64,000 nucleotides of DNA from Anaeramoeba flamelloides (Eukaryota; Metamonada; Anaeramoebidae): positions 2,120,001-2,184,000 of the forward strand of contig JANTQA010000042.1 of the NCBI GenBank assembly GCA_027625915.1, in the 5' to 3' direction. Numbering within the stretch: the stretch's first letter is position 1; each line of letters begins with the position of its first letter. Positions 60,024 to 64,000 of the stretch are shown piece after piece. A model generated the notes under the pieces. The model was not told the DNA's origin. It saw nothing but the letters and a program-made list of their open reading frames with translations, and made no database searches. The position numbers and the translations under genes are program-made.

Positions 60024-60165
60024 TCGGGCACCCAGTGCCCCACTCTGAGAGTCGTGGAATACCAATTATTAATCACGGAATGTGGAATTTTTATCTATAA
60101 TTGATAAACTTTCTATCAGGTTTTTGCCCCTCATGTATATTCAGGACGTGGATGGTTTCTATTTC
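60024..60165. other. GC-richer island with small hairpins, unexplained
   Basis: It starts with a GGGCAC/GTGCCC hairpin (60026-60040). Then CCAC...GTGG pairing is possible (60040-60057), followed by GGAATACCAATTATTAATCA and a second patch GGACGTGGATGGTTTC. It is short of stops in several frames, none long. It could be a structured RNA, a decayed element end or small exons. Confidence 0.35.
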
Positions 60166-60344
60166 GTCATTAAAATGATAATTTTTTTTTATCTATAAAT
60201 TTTAATTATTTTTCTTCTTCTCTTTTTTTTATTTGATGATTTTTCTTTAATTACTCCTTTCTATAAATAAAAATAATAAAAAATTAAGATAATTTCAAAA
60301 ATGCGGAAATTTTATTTGTTTGTTTTATTCTCGATACAAAATTG

Positions 60345-60346
<2 letters not shown>

Positions 60347-60402
<56 letters not shown>
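60347..60402. repeat. (AC)n then (AT)n microsatellite
   Basis: An AC tract to 60389 then AT to 60402, directly abutting the left end of a family C MITE. Confidence 0.95.
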
Positions 60403-60403
<1 letters not shown>

Positions 60404-60938
60404 AACCCCAATTCAAAATTTTCAACACACCAAAACTCAATTTGTAAAAAAAAAAAACTTATTTAATCAATTCTCGAAGAAATACTAAATTTGGACCATT
60501 TAATAATTGAAATGTTAACACCGATTTATAAATTACAATACTCACAATTCAAAAAATAAATAATTATCAATACTAATAAACCAAAAATGTGTTAAAAATT
60601 TTGGAATCAGAGCAAAACAAAAAAATACTTTAGTAAATTTGTTTAAATTCTATTAGGAATATTGATCGATCAAATGGTTAGATACCATCAACTAATTTTA
60701 TTTAAGTTCTTCTATTTGGAACAACTCAAGGTTTAACCTAATATCAATTGTTGAAAAAAATTTTGATGGAACTAAAACAAGTTACGTAATTCAAAAAATG
60801 GAATGAAAACAAAAAACTAAAAGATGAAAAAATGATTTTAATATTTTCCAAAAATCAAAATTTATTTACAATTTGAATGAAATTGAATTATTGTGATTGT
60901 TTGAACGGTTTTAGCTGTGTGGAAAATTTTGAATTTTA

Positions 60939-60939
<1 letters not shown>
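60404..60939 (-). mobile_element. MITE family C, copy 2
   Basis: A 536-nt element, the inverse of 4117-4652 and the same length. Ends AACCCCAATTCAAAATTTTC and (reverse complement) CTAAAATTCAAAATTTTCCA. TA on both sides merges into AT microsatellites. Confidence 0.8.

Positions 60940-60971
<32 letters not shown>
60940..60971. repeat. (AT)n microsatellite at the other MITE end
   Basis: An uninterrupted AT tract immediately beyond the right end of family C copy 2. Confidence 0.95.
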
Positions 60972-60973
<2 letters not shown>

Positions 60974-61156
60974 TAAGGAAACAATTAAGGAAACTAATCA
61001 CACACTTATAGCCCACACCTGACAAAAATCAAATACAACATAGGATTCATTTATAACATCTAAATATCTTCATTGCTGGTTTTCTGTGGGCATTATTAGA
61101 TACATTATTAAACAAGTAACCCATATTAAAAAAAAGCTATTGAATTGCAAAATACA

Positions 61157-62323
61157 TCAAAAGAAATTTTCAATTTTGATTAATGGATCTTCAGACTCAT
61201 CATAAAAATAATTAAATTCATGATCATAATCATATCCCTCAAACAATGAATCATATTGAGAACTAAACTCAGGAAAAAACTCTTTTATGGTGAGTTGCCC
61301 TTTGTTGTTATTCTGAATCGGATAAATATTTTGATATGATGGTACTGTAATATTTGTATTGGTAAAAGATGTTATTTGGTTGAGTATTGTTTGTTGATCA
61401 TTTGAATTCAACAAAAGCCCACTCGAATTAGTGGAATTCTTTTGTTGATCTTGTGCACAATTTTTCTGATTTTGATAAATAACCTTTGGTTTTTGAAAAG
61501 TTTCTTTAGCATTTATGTTTAATTCAAATATGTTCTCTACTCCTATGGTGTCTTTATTGGCGGTGTTATTTTCCTCTTTCAAAAGCTCTGTTTCGTCATA
61601 GAGCGAGGAAGATGTTTTCGTAAGAGTCTTCTTTTTCTTGTTTAACACAATCCTCGTCTTATTACTACCACTCAGTAAAGAGTTTTTTTGATCACCAAAC
61701 CTCGTTCTTTTTCGAACAAGGTTTGCCCCCCTTCTGGGATTTGTGCCTTCCAATTTCAGAAATTTTGTTGGTACATTCAATTTTTGTAGTACCAATTGGC
61801 TGTCTTCAATAATTACAGGGAAGTGTTTGGGCTTTGAAGAATATCTGGATCGGATCCCATTCTTTCGATACATCACGTACTTTTTTGGTAGAATCGTTAA
61901 AAATTTGAAATTGATCAAGAGACCAAAAGGCTTTTCTGATAACCTCTTTCTCTCCTTCTCAATTTCCTTTTGCATTTGCTTTGGTTTCAATTTTAATTTG
62001 GTAATCAAGTTTTTGTTTTTCTTCATCGCAATAAATTCTAAATTGAGATTTGTTGGCTTCTTTTTTTTCTTACTTTTGTTGATTATATACTTTTCTGGTA
62101 AATAGGTTGAAGAATGCAAGACAATTGCTACAATATCGGACTTTGGTGAGTATTCTTCATTATCAGAAACCCAAATTGATCGGTTGATCACACCCTTATT
62201 TTCAAAGTTGAGGGTATCCAACGGGACATAGAATTGGAAAGTGCGAGTAAAAAAATCCTCATCACCGGACATCGAAAGAAGATCCTTTAAGGTAACTTGT
62301 AAATAGTTAAAAGTGTTTTCCAT
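61157..62323 (-). CDS. Rxt3-like chromatin protein (Rpd3/Sin3 complex component family)
   Basis: A 388-aa frame with no intron, starting MENTFNYLQVTL and ending TGA. Residues about 25-80 (FFTRTFQFYVPLDTLN, then INRSIWVSDNEEYSPKSDIV, then AIVLHSSTYLP) resemble the Rxt3 family core, where a hydrophobic strand is followed by VWGTD.Y..DSD..A.LIH. A lysine-rich linker (about 82-130) precedes a second conserved-looking block (KPFGLLINFKFLTILPKKYV, then RKNGIRSRYSSKP). The rest is Asn/Ser/Thr-rich and ends in an acidic tail (SLFEGYDYDHEFNYFYDES). Known family role: subunit of histone deacetylase complexes acting in transcriptional repression. Assignment rests on the one motif; start chosen as the first ATG after a T/A-rich leader. 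Confidence 0.5.
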   Translation of the reverse strand: MENTFNYLQVTLKDLLSMSGDEDFFTRTFQFYVPLDTLNFENKGVINRSIWVSDNEEYSPKSDIVAIVLHSSTYLPEKYIINKSKKKKKPTNLNLEFIAMKKNKNLITKLKLKPKQMQKEIEKERKRLSEKPFGLLINFKFLTILPKKYVMYRKNGIRSRYSSKPKHFPVIIEDSQLVLQKLNVPTKFLKLEGTNPRRGANLVRKRTRFGDQKNSLLSGSNKTRIVLNKKKKTLTKTSSSLYDETELLKEENNTANKDTIGVENIFELNINAKETFQKPKVIYQNQKNCAQDQQKNSTNSSGLLLNSNDQQTILNQITSFTNTNITVPSYQNIYPIQNNNKGQLTIKEFFPEFSSQYDSLFEGYDYDHEFNYFYDESEDPLIKIENFF

Positions 62324-62494
62324 TTGAAATAAGAATTGCTTTGTTTTTTTTTTGTTTTTTTTTCAAAAAGAGAAGATTGTCAAAGGGTCACAAAAATTAC
62401 AAACAAAAAAATTTCGAAAGTAAAAAAAAATAAATATTTTTTGAATAATTTTTCTTTACAAGTCATTAAAGATCTTTTTTTTGCGGCATGTAAA

Positions 62495-62749
62495 TCAATT
62501 TCTTGAAAAATTGGCAAATTTTCGTTTTTTTTGAAAATGAAAATCTAATAATCTCAGGTTCCAAAATTTTTTTTTCAATTGAAGATCCCGGCTAATGAAG
62601 ACAATTTTCATTATAAATCCAATCCCAAAGATAAATTTAATTCCACTCATAAATATTTTTTTCCTCAAAAATCTATACAAAGACTGATCTATTTTGGAAA
62701 TGAATTCAGCATCTAGGGACTGTTCAAAAATATCAAGTTTGTTTGACAT
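62495..62749 (-). CDS. Small ORF, 84 aa, unknown
   Basis: ATG-initiated (MSNKLDIFEQSLDAEFISKI) with one hydrophobic stretch (MSGIKFIFGIGFIMKIVFI) and a basic C-terminus. It lies 171 nt upstream of, and on the same strand as, the Rxt3-like gene. The N-terminal half has a helical, varied composition unlike chance frames here. It may be a small membrane protein or the first exon of a longer gene. Not recognised. Confidence 0.35.
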   Translation of the reverse strand: MSNKLDIFEQSLDAEFISKIDQSLYRFLRKKIFMSGIKFIFGIGFIMKIVFISRDLQLKKKFWNLRLLDFHFQKKRKFANFSRN

Positions 62750-64000
62750 TATGCCTTTTTTTGAAAAAATTGAAAAAATTATCGTGTTTTAGGGGTATGG
62801 TCAAGAATATGATTTAAAAAGTTATCATTTTTTTGACAAACATTTTGTGTTGTGTAAAAGTGTTTTTTTGATCTTTATTACAAATATCCAAAAAATAATT
62901 ATGAACAATATTTGAAACTTCATAGTTTTACCAAAAGAAGAGTTACTAACGAGTTTATTGTTACTAACACCTTTGTTTGATTCTGTCAAAAGATTTGATG
63001 ATTTAAGAACTTACCAAAATTGATCAAGAGACAAAATTAAATATTTCAAATCTCTAACTATTACTCAAAAATTTTTCTCCAGTCAATTTTTTACGATCAT
63101 GTGTTTAAAAGCAATGTGTTAGTAAACCACTCACCGGGTTTTGTTATTATTTTAAATATCTTGCAGATTTTTAGGATTTTCTTTTGTCTTTTATAAAAAA
63201 AAACTTTAATAACAAAAAAAGAGTTTCAAAAAGAAAAGGGAATTGTTGTTGACAATTTACTATGTACAAAAAGAATAAAAGATTGGAAAAAAGTTGAGTT
63301 TACACCTTGTCTTTTGTAATCAAAAAATTTGGAAAGGTTTCTCTAAATTGAAATACTTGTCATTTTTAAGGTTTTTACAAAATTTTTTTTTGCTTTCGTT
63401 CTTTCCAGTTTGTTAATTTTTTTACAAAGTTCTTATATGAATTATTTCAGAAATAATTAACAGAATTTATTTAAAAATTATCATTCTCAGTGTCGGTATT
63501 TAGTTAATTAAACTCTTTTTGATTAAATATTGTAAAAAGTAAGAAATTATTTTTTAGTTACAAGCGAAAACTAAATAAAGAAAATAAATTAACAAAGAAT
63601 TAAAAAATTTAGTATACAATAAGAACGAGTGAATCAGGGATATTCAAGTCGTTTTTTCAAAAAACTTGATTCCAAAAATTTCTAGTTTTTATATAAATAA
63701 AAAGTTTGCCATAGACCTTTTGTAAAAGTTGGTAAAAATTGAAGAGTTATTCTAAATCAAAAAAGTTTCATTTTCCGTTTTTTTCTTTTTGACAAAAATA
63801 GAATTTTCAGTTTTTAATTATTTTTTGATAGATAAACAAAAGTCTTTTTTGAACAGGAAAAAAAATAAAAGAAAAGAACAACTAGCAAGCTAAATGGAAA
63901 ATAAAAGAGATTGTAAACTATCTAATACTAAAAATTTACTCATTTATTCTTGATTCAACTGAAAAAATTTAAAAATTCCTTTAATGACTATAACTTTGTT
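62750..64000. other. AT-rich end of window, nothing supported
   Basis: No credible coding frame, RNA gene or repeat pair was recognised on either strand. Confidence 0.5.

Overview
The window is nuclear DNA from a very AT-rich eukaryotic protist. Evidence for this is the cytosolic-type ribosomal proteins uS17 and uS3, dynactin p50 (dynamitin), a PIAS/Siz SUMO ligase, a UFD4/TRIP12-type HECT ligase, GT-AG introns, long A/T-rich spacers with many homopolymers, and proteins rich in Asn, Lys and Glu/Gln runs. TAA, TAG and TGA all appear as terminators, so the genetic code looks standard. The style recalls free-living amoebae such as Anaeramoeba or Dictyostelium, but the species cannot be fixed from sequence alone. 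No CRISPR array, rRNA, convincing tRNA, bacterial operon or virus-like element was seen.

Layout. 1-899: 3' part of a FRAG1/DRAM/Sfk1-like membrane protein. 6071-7320: Asn/Thr/Lys-repeat protein with an in-frame TAA. 11487-16808 (-): a methyltransferase in three exons, with a 4.4-kb intron full of repeats. 24523-25827 (-): SUMO E3 ligase. 27464-29326: unknown type I membrane protein. 31528-32097: small basic protein. 32722-37839: HECT ubiquitin ligase whose reading frame changes three times. 41796-45379 (-): dynamitin in three exons, with a 2.3-kb intron. 49337-50169: uS17 in three exons. 52056-54904: a probable split gene of unknown function. 55028-56444 (-): uS3 in three exons. 57999-59233 (-): a possible small membrane protein in three exons. 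61157-62323 (-): Rxt3-like chromatin protein. 62495-62749 (-): small ORF.

The spacers and long introns hold many short non-autonomous DNA transposons (MITEs). Most have TA target duplications, and one is bounded by TTAA. There are at least seven families, several with copies more than 10 kb apart and in both orientations, one nested in another. Decayed LINE reverse-transcriptase fragments are also present. No autonomous transposase was found.

The genes do not form a pathway. They are ordinary housekeeping functions: translation, ubiquitin and SUMO signalling, dynein transport, and chromatin. The strongest unusual signal is the HECT ligase. It moves +1 three times, and each move can be explained by skipping the T of a stop codon that follows AAA, a pattern known from Euplotes. 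Assembly insertions are the main alternative. The second point of interest is the number of genes split by kilobase-scale repeat-filled introns, which simple ORF reading would miss or cut in two.
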